Source of the DNA: Desulfotignum sp.
GTDB lineage: Bacteria; Desulfobacterota; Desulfobacteria; Desulfobacterales; Desulfobacteraceae
Direction: 5' to 3'
Assembly (NCBI GenBank): GCA_011389555.1
Contig: JAABUD010000226.1
Coordinates: forward strand, 1 to 34,252
DNA length: 34,252 nt
In this document: one piece after another, positions 27,542 through 34,252 of the stretch
Layout: every line of letters starts with the position of its first letter
How positions within the stretch are numbered: position 1 is the stretch's first letter
Translations under genes and position numbers: made by a program
The notes under the pieces: model-generated
Told to the model about the DNA's origin: nothing
Database searches by the model: none
What the model saw: the letters and a program-made list of their open reading frames with translations, nothing else

Positions 27542-28472
27542 TTTTTACCAGTAATTCCTTTGCGGTTTCGATATCTTTCAGGATCTGGTCGGACAGTTCC
27601 CGGATGTTTGCAAATTTGGTTTCATCCCGCAGCCGGGCCACCATGTTCACCCGGATCCGGGTGCCGTAGAGATCCCGATCAAAGTCCATGATATGGACCT
27701 CGATGGTGAAAATATGGTCGTCAAACGTGGGCGAGTATCCGATATTGGCCACCCCCATGAAATTGCCGTGAATGGTTTCCACGGTGACGGCATACACCCC
27801 GAATTTGGGACACAGCTCATCATGCAGCTTGATGTTGGCCGTGGGAAACCCCAGCTGGCTGCCTCCGCGGCTCCGGCCCTGGACCACCTTGCCCCGGATC
27901 TGGTAGTGCCGGCCCAGAAACTGCCGGGCCTGTTCCACCTGGCCGTCCATGACGATCTGCCGGATCCGGGTGCTGGAAATCCGGTGGGTGCGGCTGGCCG
28001 GGTCTTTGATCCAGTCCGCCACAATGGTTTCATAACCCAGGGACTTGCCCTGCTGCTTGAGCATGTCGATATTGCCGGTCCGGTCCTTGCCAAAGGTATA
28101 ATCCGGACCGATGATGATGGTTTTCATCCCGATTTTGTCCACCAGGATTTTTTCGATAAAGTCCCGGGCCGACACAGCGGCAAACGCTTGATCAAATGGC
28201 AGACAGATCACCACATCGATACCCGAAGCGTCCAGCAGTTCCATTTTCTGGTCATAGCGGGTAATGAGCGGCGGGGTGTCAATGCCTAAAGCCCGCAACG
28301 GATGGGGTTCGAACGTCAGGGCCACGGAAGTGCCCGAATTTTTTTTCGCCTGGGAAATAACCTGTTTCAGCAGGGCCTGATGTCCTTTGTGAACACCATC
28401 AAAATTGCCGATGGTAATCACCGCATTTTTAAAAGGATGGCTGATCTGATCCAGGGACTCTACAAGTAGCAT
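27510..28472 (-). CDS. ribF: Bifunctional riboflavin kinase / FAD synthetase RibF
   Basis: Makes FMN and FAD from riboflavin. The 320-residue protein has the nucleotidyltransferase N-terminal domain (GNFDGVHKGHQ at 22-32, then the ISSTRIR signature) and the flavokinase C-terminal domain (GVANIGYSPTFD, VHIMDFDRDLYG). The frame is open back to 28727, but that extension reads the antisense of two tRNA-Leu genes, so the ATG at 28472 with AAGGA four bases upstream is the start. It leads the ribF-def-fmt-rsmB run. Confidence 0.96.
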   Translation of the reverse strand: MLLVESLDQISHPFKNAVITIGNFDGVHKGHQALLKQVISQAKKNSGTSVALTFEPHPLRALGIDTPPLITRYDQKMELLDASGIDVVICLPFDQAFAAVSARDFIEKILVDKIGMKTIIIGPDYTFGKDRTGNIDMLKQQGKSLGYETIVADWIKDPASRTHRISSTRIRQIVMDGQVEQARQFLGRHYQIRGKVVQGRSRGGSQLGFPTANIKLHDELCPKFGVYAVTVETIHGNFMGVANIGYSPTFDDHIFTIEVHIMDFDRDLYGTRIRVNMVARLRDETKFANIRELSDQILKDIETAKELLVKNGFVTDRHIS

Positions 28473-28500
28473 ATTTTCCTTTATACCAGCATAAATGTTC

Positions 28501-28529
28501 TTGACAAATATTTTAAACACATATATATA
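28501..28529 (+). promoter_or_regulatory. Strong predicted promoter of the tRNA-Leu pair
   Basis: Perfect TTGACA (28501-28506), 17 bp, TATATA (28524-28529). Transcription would begin about 55 bases before the first tRNA-Leu, leaving a leader for RNase P to remove. The -10 is self-complementary and may be shared with ribF. Confidence 0.7.
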
Positions 28530-28552
28530 TCCCAACCATCGTTTGAACGCAA
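28524..28552 (-). promoter_or_regulatory. Possible ribF promoter sharing the -10 of the tRNA promoter
   Basis: On the minus strand TTGCGT (28552-28547), 17 bp, TATATA (28529-28524). The -35 is weak (three of six). It predicts a ~43-base leader containing the ribF Shine-Dalgarno. A competing box, TTGTCA (28507-28502), 16 bp, TATAAA (28485-28480), would start transcription at the ribF ATG itself. Confidence 0.4.
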
Positions 28553-28590
28553 TCTTAAATTGCGGCGGACAAAAACGGTTCAACAGATGT

Positions 28591-28677
<87 letters not shown>

Positions 28678-28701
28678 TCTAATCTTCCAGACAGATCCGA
28701 A

Positions 28702-28786
28702 GCCGAAGTGGTGGAATGGGTAGACACGCTAGACTTAGGATCTAGTGCCGCAAGGCGTGGAGGTTCAAGTCCTCTCTTCGGTACCA
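28702..28786 (+). tRNA. tRNA-Leu (anticodon TAG)
   Basis: An 85-base class II tRNA, 24 bp after the first. The acceptor stem GCCGAAG/CTTCGGT has a G-U first pair, discriminator A, CCA at 28784-28786. The stem CTAGA/TCTAG closes loop CTTAGGA with anticodon TAG, reading CUA. The AT-rich accessory region starts right behind it. Confidence 0.96.
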
Positions 28787-28837
28787 GGCAATAAAGACGG
28801 GCCTTTCATGAGTTTCAAGGGAATTTTTGGAAGGTTC

Positions 28838-28951
28838 GTTTTTTTGTTTCTAAGAATTTTTAATGTGGTTTTTAATGCGGTTTTATTTTAATGCGGTTTT
28901 GGAGCGGTGAAACCACATTAAAAAATTCGACTTGTTCAGAAACAAAAAAAC
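28838..28951. repeat. Imperfect long inverted repeat with internal direct repeats, behind tRNA-Leu
   Basis: The left arm (28838-28871) and right arm (28910-28951) share GTTTTTTTGTTTCT and AATTTTT-AATGTGGTTT in inverted order, with a few extra bases in the right arm. Three direct copies of TTAATGyGGTTTT lie at 28860-28872, 28872-28884 and 28888-28900, and a fourth inverted one at 28910-28921. It could be a terminator for the tRNAs, a recombinase site or the end of a mobile element. Confidence 0.7.
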
Positions 28952-29189
28952 CGGCTCCAATGAACCGGGTCCGGGTAAAATTGTGTTCGCTCAGCGCGAT
29001 TGATTATTTTTTGAAGGGTATTGCCCTGCTGATTTCAACCAGCAGATATTTTTCAGGAACGGTTTGGCAGGACATCCTCATGATTGAGGAGGTGAAAACA
29101 GAAAGCCCGTTGATATTCCATCGCCCTCAGTTTCTTTCAAGTTTTTTCTTCTCTAAGTTCAATGCTGTAAATATTGCGATCAATCTAAA
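28952..29189. other. Non-coding remainder between the stem-loop and the three-gene operon
   Basis: With the repeat region, about 400 bp behind tRNA-Leu lack a credible gene. A short plus-strand open frame (28891-29205) starts inside the inverted repeat and runs into the opposite-strand HEPN gene, with biased, low-complexity composition; I do not believe it. No RNA gene is recognised. Confidence 0.4.
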
Positions 29190-29609
29190 TCAAGAAGCAG
29201 ATTGATTTTCAATTTCGTTGATAGATTGAATAATCTCTTTAGATAATTTTAAAGACATACGTGCAGCAGTGTCTATAGCCGAATTGTTAAATATTGGGTG
29301 ATAATCTGCGGAAATTCTATGGGATTTTATCTTATCTAGTTTTGACGCAATCACTGGATATTCATTGTTTTCTTCTCTGAAAGCCTTAAACATATTGATA
29401 AGACTTTCATGTTCCCCTCCTTTTCTGGAAATTGTTGTAAACTCATTAATAACGTATTGTTTGGCAACATTATAGGCTGCGTAGTATGATCTATTTATTA
29501 TGGTCCTAAAGGTAGCCTCTTGATCGATGCATTCATCTGAGTTTAGATCGATACAATTATTTGTTAAATATGCGGCCAAGGGGATAAGATTGTTCCAGTC
29601 GAAATTCAT
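29190..29609 (-). CDS. HEPN-like domain protein
   Basis: A 139-residue, nearly all-helical protein. The helix pattern with RSYYAAYNVAKQYV at 40-53 and, later, KSHRISADYH ending at 104 is characteristic of HEPN domains; Arg98 and His104 form the R-x5-H arrangement that lies at the RNase active site in catalytic HEPN proteins. Toxin or defence RNase action is therefore possible but not shown. Its ATG overlaps the stop of the gene before (ATGA). The AT-rich composition differs from the housekeeping genes to the left. A binding-only HEPN, without nuclease activity, is the alternative. Confidence 0.65.
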   Translation of the reverse strand: MNFDWNNLIPLAAYLTNNCIDLNSDECIDQEATFRTIINRSYYAAYNVAKQYVINEFTTISRKGGEHESLINMFKAFREENNEYPVIASKLDKIKSHRISADYHPIFNNSAIDTAARMSLKLSKEIIQSINEIENQSAS

Positions 29610-30100
29610 TTTTCAAAATCTAATGAAATATTAAAGGTCATTTCAGATTCAATAAATTTTTCTGCAAACCATTGGCGCTCAAACAAATCAAGATGATCCA
29701 TGGCTTCATCAAATGATAATTGTGGGTAGATTGTTGCGATGAGATTTTTTTTACCATTTTCCGGGTCAGCAAGGACATCAAGTACAATTTTTTGTACACC
29801 AGGGATGAAGTTATGAATTTGGGAATAGGTGTCTTCAACTAATGGTAAAATTGAAGGATTGTCATTAAAAAAGGACAAAACATCTTTTTTGTTGTTTGCC
29901 TCATAATTTTCCATAACAGTATTTATCCTGTCTAAGTTTGTATTAGCTATGATCAAGTAGCGCTCTTCACTTTCAGTTTGTACCGTTGATTCAATATATT
30001 GGCAATCATATCCTTGCATGAGGCCATATACTACCCCATGCCCAAATCCAGAAGCATATGATTTCTTTACAATATTATTATAAATTTTATTTGTCGTCAT
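29606..30100 (-). CDS. Unrecognised HEPN-operon partner
   Basis: A 164-residue soluble protein I cannot name. The frame opens at 30139; the ATG at 30100 with GGAAAG upstream is the better start and overlaps the preceding gene by 14 bases. Visible: a helical N-terminus (ASGFGHGVVYGLMQG), and a C-terminal alpha/beta part with KIVLDVLADPENG, NLIATIYPQL and SFDEAMDHLDLFERQWF. I have an impression of this C-terminal pattern (a D-P-E turn, then a strand, then a helix ending in a Trp) in small genes paired with HEPN genes, so it could be the antitoxin or sensor of the pair; this is inference. Confidence 0.7.
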   Translation of the reverse strand: MTTNKIYNNIVKKSYASGFGHGVVYGLMQGYDCQYIESTVQTESEERYLIIANTNLDRINTVMENYEANNKKDVLSFFNDNPSILPLVEDTYSQIHNFIPGVQKIVLDVLADPENGKKNLIATIYPQLSFDEAMDHLDLFERQWFAEKFIESEMTFNISLDFEK

Positions 30101-30449
30101 TTGCTTGACTTTCCGGTTGTTCTTCTTGTATTGATTCAAGATTATTTGCAGTTTTATTCAGCCAGTCAGCTAAAAATCTTGCATTTTGAGGCTTTAAAGC
30201 TATTCCGAAAAGAACATCACGGATTACACCTTCTTTTGAATCAGTCTTCCTTGGTTTATTGATTAATCTTCCACTATCATCAAAGTCATGGATAGACTTT
30301 TTTGGAATTGGCGCTCGTTCAAAATATAAATTTAATACGATCTCGCCGTGTGCATTTGGACCACCAATACCACCATGAACGCAATAGACTTTATAATCAG
30401 ATGATTTGATATATTCAAATGTAATCGGGGGGAATTTACCTTCAGCCAT
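30087..30449 (-). CDS. Unrecognised first gene of the HEPN operon
   Basis: A 120-residue protein without signal peptide or membrane segment, no family recognised. It looks like a small beta-rich domain (~1-55: FEYIKSSDYKVYCVHGGIG, EIVLNLYFERAPIP) followed by a charged linker and a helix (PQNARFLADWLNKTANNL). The layout resembles small proteins with a DUF3467-like fold, but I cannot support the name. AGAGG lies about seven bases before the ATG. It is first in a three-gene run with overlaps of 14 and four bases. Confidence 0.7.
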   Translation of the reverse strand: MAEGKFPPITFEYIKSSDYKVYCVHGGIGGPNAHGEIVLNLYFERAPIPKKSIHDFDDSGRLINKPRKTDSKEGVIRDVLFGIALKPQNARFLADWLNKTANNLESIQEEQPESQANDDK

Positions 30450-30484
30450 TAGCAGCCTCTTTCACGAAAAAATATCCATTTGTG

Positions 30485-30514
30485 TATAAAGTGTTTTAGT
30501 AATACCAGTGCCAA
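30485..30514 (-). promoter_or_regulatory. Predicted promoter of the three-gene HEPN operon
   Basis: TTGGCA (30514-30509), 18 bp, TTTATA (30490-30485) on the minus strand, giving a leader of about 29 bases with the AGAGG ribosome site. Confidence 0.5.
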
Positions 30515-30805
30515 TGATCATAAAAAATTGATGCTTTCTAAGAAAATAACTCAACTAAGCTTTCTCTAATCAAATATTGTATTAATTGCAACAGTTATTT
30601 ATTTTTCTTAGCCCCATTTTTTTCTGGACCCCACCACCTGGGCAGGGTCAACCTTGTTTTATGCCTCCACGTTTTTGGCCGGCGGCAAACCAACCACATC
30701 TTCAGAAAAAAAAAGCCAACCAACAAATTCACTGTGCCCTGAGTCATTTTTGCCCGGTCTTTTACCGATTTTCAGCAGGATTTTTAGATAAAGAATTTAT
30801 GTGGA
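30515..30805. other. Intergenic stretch between the ParB-methyltransferase and HEPN genes
   Basis: About 290 bp (356 bp counting the promoter and leader). The left part is AT-rich; 30630-30690 is a GC-richer patch (GACCCCACCACCTGGGCAGG) with a weak GACCC/GGGTC inverted pair but no T-run. A plus-strand frame at 30586-30822 is open, yet has no ribosome site or protein-like sequence. No gene, RNA or clear terminator seen. Confidence 0.4.
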
Positions 30806-32638
30806 TTATAGTTTCCCTATGATCAAAGTTCTTCTGATAATCCCCAGGGTTCTTTTTGCCTGCATGTGGGTCACCATATTGCCCGTAAACCTTTCCGTTG
30901 ACAACGGGCAGTCGATTAAATGCGTGATCTTCCATCCGCAGTTTTCAAGCAGTTTCGCATATTCCAGAAGCAGGATCGCGTTTTCAGGGTTTTCATCAAA
31001 AGCCGGAATACTCTGAAAATTTCTGAAGTCTGCATTGAGAAATGCAATACGGCTTGATGGTTTTGAATGCTCTCTCATGAGGCTGAAAAGATCTTTAAAG
31101 AATTTTAAATATTTAGCCTTTGAAAAACCTGAAATACTGCCTTTCATGTAATGTTCTGCCATTTTTTTAAAATAGGGTGGATCAAAAAAGATCAGGTCCG
31201 GTTTTTTAGCTGCAGGAACGGGCCAGACAAGGTTTTCAGGGTCCCATAAAAAAGGTTCTATTTCAGGTCTGGTGTTCATTCGGTCCAAAAGATCAAAAGA
31301 CCAGCATCTTCTGTTGAAGGCAAGACAGGTATCTGCCACAACTCCCCCGCCTGCCATGGGATCAAATACAAGGTCATTTTCTTTGGTAAAGTAAAAAAGC
31401 GTGTGGGCAACGAGCTGGGCAGGGATTCTTCCGGGCCAGTCATCTCCGAATCTATGATCCGCATCATTGAAATACCAGTTATCCCATGTACGCAATCCCC
31501 AGTTTAAGGCCTTAAACCTTTCCTGGTCTGTTTTTTCTTCGAGAATCACAGACCATACCAGGGCCTGGGGAATAAAATATTTTTGAGCAATATCAGGGAC
31601 AGGGGATCTGTTTTTGAATTCCTGATGAATTTTGTTAAAAATCTCATGATTTTTCCGGGCATATTTTGAAATGGTTTCCCTGTGGATATTTAACCGCTGG
31701 GCAATACGAGCATGCGGGATACCCAGACAGGTCATTACCGCGGCCTTAATCTGGGTGGAAAAGTCACGGTGGCCATTGTCATGTTTTTGTTCAGTTTTTT
31801 TATCTGTTTTTTCCAGATCTTCTGCAAACGCCTGGATTTCTCTTGCGCTGAGTTCATTGAGCGCAAGTTTGGGCAAATGATTGTTCTTCTGATCTTTAAA
31901 CGGGATAAATCCTTTTTGAATGATCTCTTGAAAAACCTTGCCAGATACCTGTTCAAGTTTTGCCAGCGCCCTTGTCTGCGACTTGTTCAGGTCGTGTTTT
32001 ACAGCGGCGTTTCGAACATGTAAAGGAATGTCGGTTAATAAAATCAGGTCATTATTAAGAAAAGACCGCCACTTCAAGGGTTTTGGCAGATTTTTGAAAA
32101 TCGATTCCACCTGTTCCATAAATTTATGGAACAGGTCATCCAACTCCCTGGAAACCATCGACCCTCTATCCTTGCTGACTCTTATGGAATCTAACTTTAA
32201 CAGCAATTTTACCACCCTTTCAAGGGGTGTTTTGCCTGCCGTCAAATACGAAGGATCTTTGCCCATTTCCACATCAATGATTTCAATGGTTGCTTCAATG
32301 GATTCAATGGTTGATAAATCTTCTCTTAAAAGATTTTCTGCAGCACTTATCCTTCTTGCCTGAAGATCGCCGACATCCGCGATCTTTGTCTGAATCACCG
32401 TCATGTCAGTATACTCTTTAATGGCCCGGAGTCTTCGTTCCCCTGCGATAAGCTGGTATTTTCCATTTTTTTGCGGCCTGACAATAACCGGTTCAATCAA
32501 TCCATCCCGGGTAATACTTGCGCCAAGTTCCCTTAACCTGTTTTCATCAAAGTGTTTACGGTGTTGATAGGGTGAAGGATCAATGTTTTTAATGTCTATC
32601 ATAGAAAAAAAATAATTTTTATAGTCAGTTATTGGCAT
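30806..32638 (-). CDS. ParB-N / HTH / DNA methyltransferase fusion protein
   Basis: A 610-residue multidomain protein. Residues ~14-125 form a ParB/Srx N-terminal domain with the CTPase-like box GERRLRA (66-72) and the second box ENLLREDLS (101-109). A helical middle follows. A helix-turn-helix at ~304-330 (ARIAQRLNIHRETISKYARK) and perhaps a second at ~346-365 bind DNA. The C-terminal ~380-610 is an N4/N6 amino-methyltransferase: motif I DPMAGGG (426-432) and catalytic DPPY (486-489), in the I-before-IV order. It would bind DNA at specific sites and methylate it, possibly marking host DNA for the BREX system. It lies 28 bp after brxL on the same strand; AGGAG ten bases before the ATG supports the start. 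ParB-methyltransferase fusions also occur in phages and plasmids, so a mobile-element origin is possible. Confidence 0.9.
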   Translation of the reverse strand: MPITDYKNYFFSMIDIKNIDPSPYQHRKHFDENRLRELGASITRDGLIEPVIVRPQKNGKYQLIAGERRLRAIKEYTDMTVIQTKIADVGDLQARRISAAENLLREDLSTIESIEATIEIIDVEMGKDPSYLTAGKTPLERVVKLLLKLDSIRVSKDRGSMVSRELDDLFHKFMEQVESIFKNLPKPLKWRSFLNNDLILLTDIPLHVRNAAVKHDLNKSQTRALAKLEQVSGKVFQEIIQKGFIPFKDQKNNHLPKLALNELSAREIQAFAEDLEKTDKKTEQKHDNGHRDFSTQIKAAVMTCLGIPHARIAQRLNIHRETISKYARKNHEIFNKIHQEFKNRSPVPDIAQKYFIPQALVWSVILEEKTDQERFKALNWGLRTWDNWYFNDADHRFGDDWPGRIPAQLVAHTLFYFTKENDLVFDPMAGGGVVADTCLAFNRRCWSFDLLDRMNTRPEIEPFLWDPENLVWPVPAAKKPDLIFFDPPYFKKMAEHYMKGSISGFSKAKYLKFFKDLFSLMREHSKPSSRIAFLNADFRNFQSIPAFDENPENAILLLEYAKLLENCGWKITHLIDCPLSTERFTGNMVTHMQAKRTLGIIRRTLIIGKL

Positions 32639-32666
32639 GATCCCAATCTCCTATAAAAAAATTTCA

Positions 32667-34252
32667 TCACACTGGAACAATGGCCTTAAGCAACGCATCC
32701 CTGGCATCTGAATAAAACTGGATGTCAACCCGTGTGGCCATATCATCGGACAGATCAAACAGCAGGCGGCGGCAGGCCACCGGCATCAACAGCGCACTGG
32801 CACCTTTTTCAACCGCGTTTTCTGCAATATCCACTGGATTGTGTATTGGCTCGATGGACCCGCCCAGGTTAATCTCACCCACAATGATCAGACCGCCTCT
32901 GACACTCTTTTTCAACAGGGCGGTGCATAACGCCACCAGGATGGCCATCCCTGTTTTTGCACCGGATTTGGCCGCATCAAAGGCCCTGAGCTGGGCTGTA
33001 AATTCATGGTGGCGAGGGTTCTTGTCCCCCACCAGCTGCCCGGCCCTTGCATAGAGGTTCTGTTCTGCATACCCCATACTTTCTTTGAATGCCGGTGGTA
33101 TGGGTTTATTCAGGATCTTAACTCCGGCGCCCGGCCCTTCATTGATTTCAATCCGGTATAGCCCGGGGTATTCCTCACCGCTGCCAGGGGAGATGGTCCA
33201 CACCTGTCCGGGTTCTAACGGGTCACTGCCGATATGGTTCTCACTTTGCAGTTCCGGGGTGGAAACAAATTTTTCAACCCCGTCCGTGCCCATCACATAG
33301 CTGAAGTGGGTATTGCGGAACTCTGCCGCGCCAATCCGTTTCTGCTGTTCCTTGACCCGTCTTCTGGCCTCCAGGGCAATCCGTACCGCCCATTCCATGT
33401 CCTCATCACAGATATCTTTTCCACCCGGATGCAGCAGCTTGAGCAGCCCACTAACGGTTTTGTTGACCGCATTGGTATCCCGGCCGGAGAGGGCACCGCC
33501 AAAGAACACCCGGTTCTGCAGCAGACCGACATGGCTGTGATCCCGCAGCCGGGTCCAGCATTCAGACAGAAAGTCACTGACCAGGCCGAAATGGTTGGTC
33601 AGGAGGGATTTGCTGATTTTGGGGATATCCCATCCCGGAAGGAATGCATGGATGCGGTCCATGAATGCGGTGTCATTTCTCATTTCAGGAGGCATGGGAC
33701 CAAACAGGTGTCCGACGCGCTGCTGGTGCGCCACATCCACCTCAAAATTGCCCACCAGCACGATGCTGCCGTCTGCCCGTATGCTCTCTTTGCCGCGACT
33801 GAACTCACCGGATTCCATGTAACCCTTCATGATATTCACACCGTCTTTCTGGTCAAAGGAAATCCCGGACACTTCATCAAAACAGACCACATCATACTGG
33901 CAAACCAGTCCCCGCTGCCCCGTGACATTGTTTACAAACATCCTGGCAACGGTGGCCTTCCCCCCTGATATCAAATGGGCATAGGGAGATACCTGCTGGA
34001 ACAGATGGCTTTTACCAGTTCCCCTGGGACCCAGCTCCACCATGTTGTAATTGCGCTCAACAAAGGGCACCATGCGCAGCATAAAGGCATCCTGCTGCCG
34101 GTCAGACAACGGTTCCGTATCAATGCCGATGGAGCGCATGAGAAAGGTTTTCCATTCCTTTGTTGTAAAGGCACTGCGCGATTGTGTCAGGATATCCAGG
34201 ACATCCCGTCTGGAAAGCTGTATCTCCCGCAAAGAGATCACCCCGAACGGAC
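32667..34252 (-). CDS. brxL: BREX protein BrxL, N-terminus beyond the window
   Basis: The frame is open through the right edge, so about 130-150 N-terminal residues are outside; this is a window cut, not a truncation. A GTG at 34241 is only an internal codon. Visible, counting from that codon: the family stretch AFTTKEWKTFLMRSIG, the AAA+ Walker A GPRGTGKS (71-78), Walker B VVCFDE (118-123) and the C-terminal Lon-protease-like domain (GEINLGGSIEPIHNPVDIAENAVEKG spread over its middle). BrxL of types 1 and 4 BREX is an AAA+ protein that forms rings on DNA and is needed for phage defence; the Lon-like domain is thought not to be proteolytic, and here the serine region reads SGAKTG. Other BREX genes (brxC, pglX, pglZ) should lie to the right. 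Confidence 0.92.
   Translation of the reverse strand, partial: PFGVISLREIQLSRRDVLDILTQSRSAFTTKEWKTFLMRSIGIDTEPLSDRQQDAFMLRMVPFVERNYNMVELGPRGTGKSHLFQQVSPYAHLISGGKATVARMFVNNVTGQRGLVCQYDVVCFDEVSGISFDQKDGVNIMKGYMESGEFSRGKESIRADGSIVLVGNFEVDVAHQQRVGHLFGPMPPEMRNDTAFMDRIHAFLPGWDIPKISKSLLTNHFGLVSDFLSECWTRLRDHSHVGLLQNRVFFGGALSGRDTNAVNKTVSGLLKLLHPGGKDICDEDMEWAVRIALEARRRVKEQQKRIGAAEFRNTHFSYVMGTDGVEKFVSTPELQSENHIGSDPLEPGQVWTISPGSGEEYPGLYRIEINEGPGAGVKILNKPIPPAFKESMGYAEQNLYARAGQLVGDKNPRHHEFTAQLRAFDAAKSGAKTGMAILVALCTALLKKSVRGGLIIVGEINLGGSIEPIHNPVDIAENAVEKGASALLMPVACRRLLFDLSDDMATRVDIQFYSDARDALLKAIVPV

Noticed and set aside
28891-29205. Open frame of 104 codons on the plus strand behind tRNA-Leu
   Set aside because: It begins inside the inverted repeat, has no ribosome site, biased composition and runs into the HEPN gene on the other strand.
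30636-30660. GC-rich inverted pair GACCC/GGGTC as a terminator for the ParB-methyltransferase
   Set aside because: The stem is only five pairs and no T-run follows in either direction.
32667-34241. BrxL start at the GTG 34241 as a short, N-terminally truncated variant
   Set aside because: The frame continues to the window edge with family-like residues before the GTG, so the missing part is simply outside the window.

Overview
The window reads as a GC-rich chromosomal segment of a strictly anaerobic, menaquinone-making bacterium of the Desulfobacterota, most like a Desulfobacteraceae-type sulfate reducer. This is inferred from the futalosine menaquinone pathway, the dense same-strand operons, the PAS histidine kinase/response regulator style and the PUFA-type lipid synthase. 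It ends in an AT-richer accessory island behind a pair of tRNA-Leu genes.

Left part (1-5074, minus strand): an operon running leftward, xerD, then a PfaD-type enoyl reductase, then a large modular ketosynthase/acyltransferase protein cut by the window edge. The last two are the hallmark pair of a PfaA-PfaD (PUFA or 'secondary lipid') synthase. Divergent from it (5094-10305, plus strand) is an orphan ParA-like ATPase followed by four tightly packed menaquinone genes: mqnE, mqnC, an aminofutalosine-deaminase-type amidohydrolase and mqnA.

Middle part (10.4-19.1 kb): tRNA-Pro(CGG), purA and tadA on the minus strand. tRNA-Arg(ACG), the expected TadA substrate, diverges from tadA. Then comes a decayed patch with a hybrid histidine kinase that has lost its phosphoacceptor segment and reading frame, a small gene with an apparently frameshifted C-terminus and a perfect 42-bp palindrome. 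recJ (minus) and DUF4911-miaB-map (plus) diverge from strong promoters.

Right housekeeping part (19.1-28.5 kb, minus strand): ribF-def-fmt-rsmB, then rpe-ACT-UPF0210-MFS-B12/radical SAM, nearly all with overlaps or gaps of a few bases. A bidirectional promoter with a shared -10 box appears to serve ribF and the two tRNA-Leu genes.

Island (28.8 kb to the right edge): a stem-loop and direct-repeat cluster lies just behind tRNA-Leu(TAG). Next is an AT-rich three-gene operon (two unrecognised proteins and a HEPN-like protein), then a ParB-HTH-DNA methyltransferase fusion 28 bp downstream of a BrxL gene that runs off the edge. This is most simply a phage-defence island: a BREX locus entering from the right with an unusual ParB-methyltransferase partner and a candidate HEPN cassette at its end.
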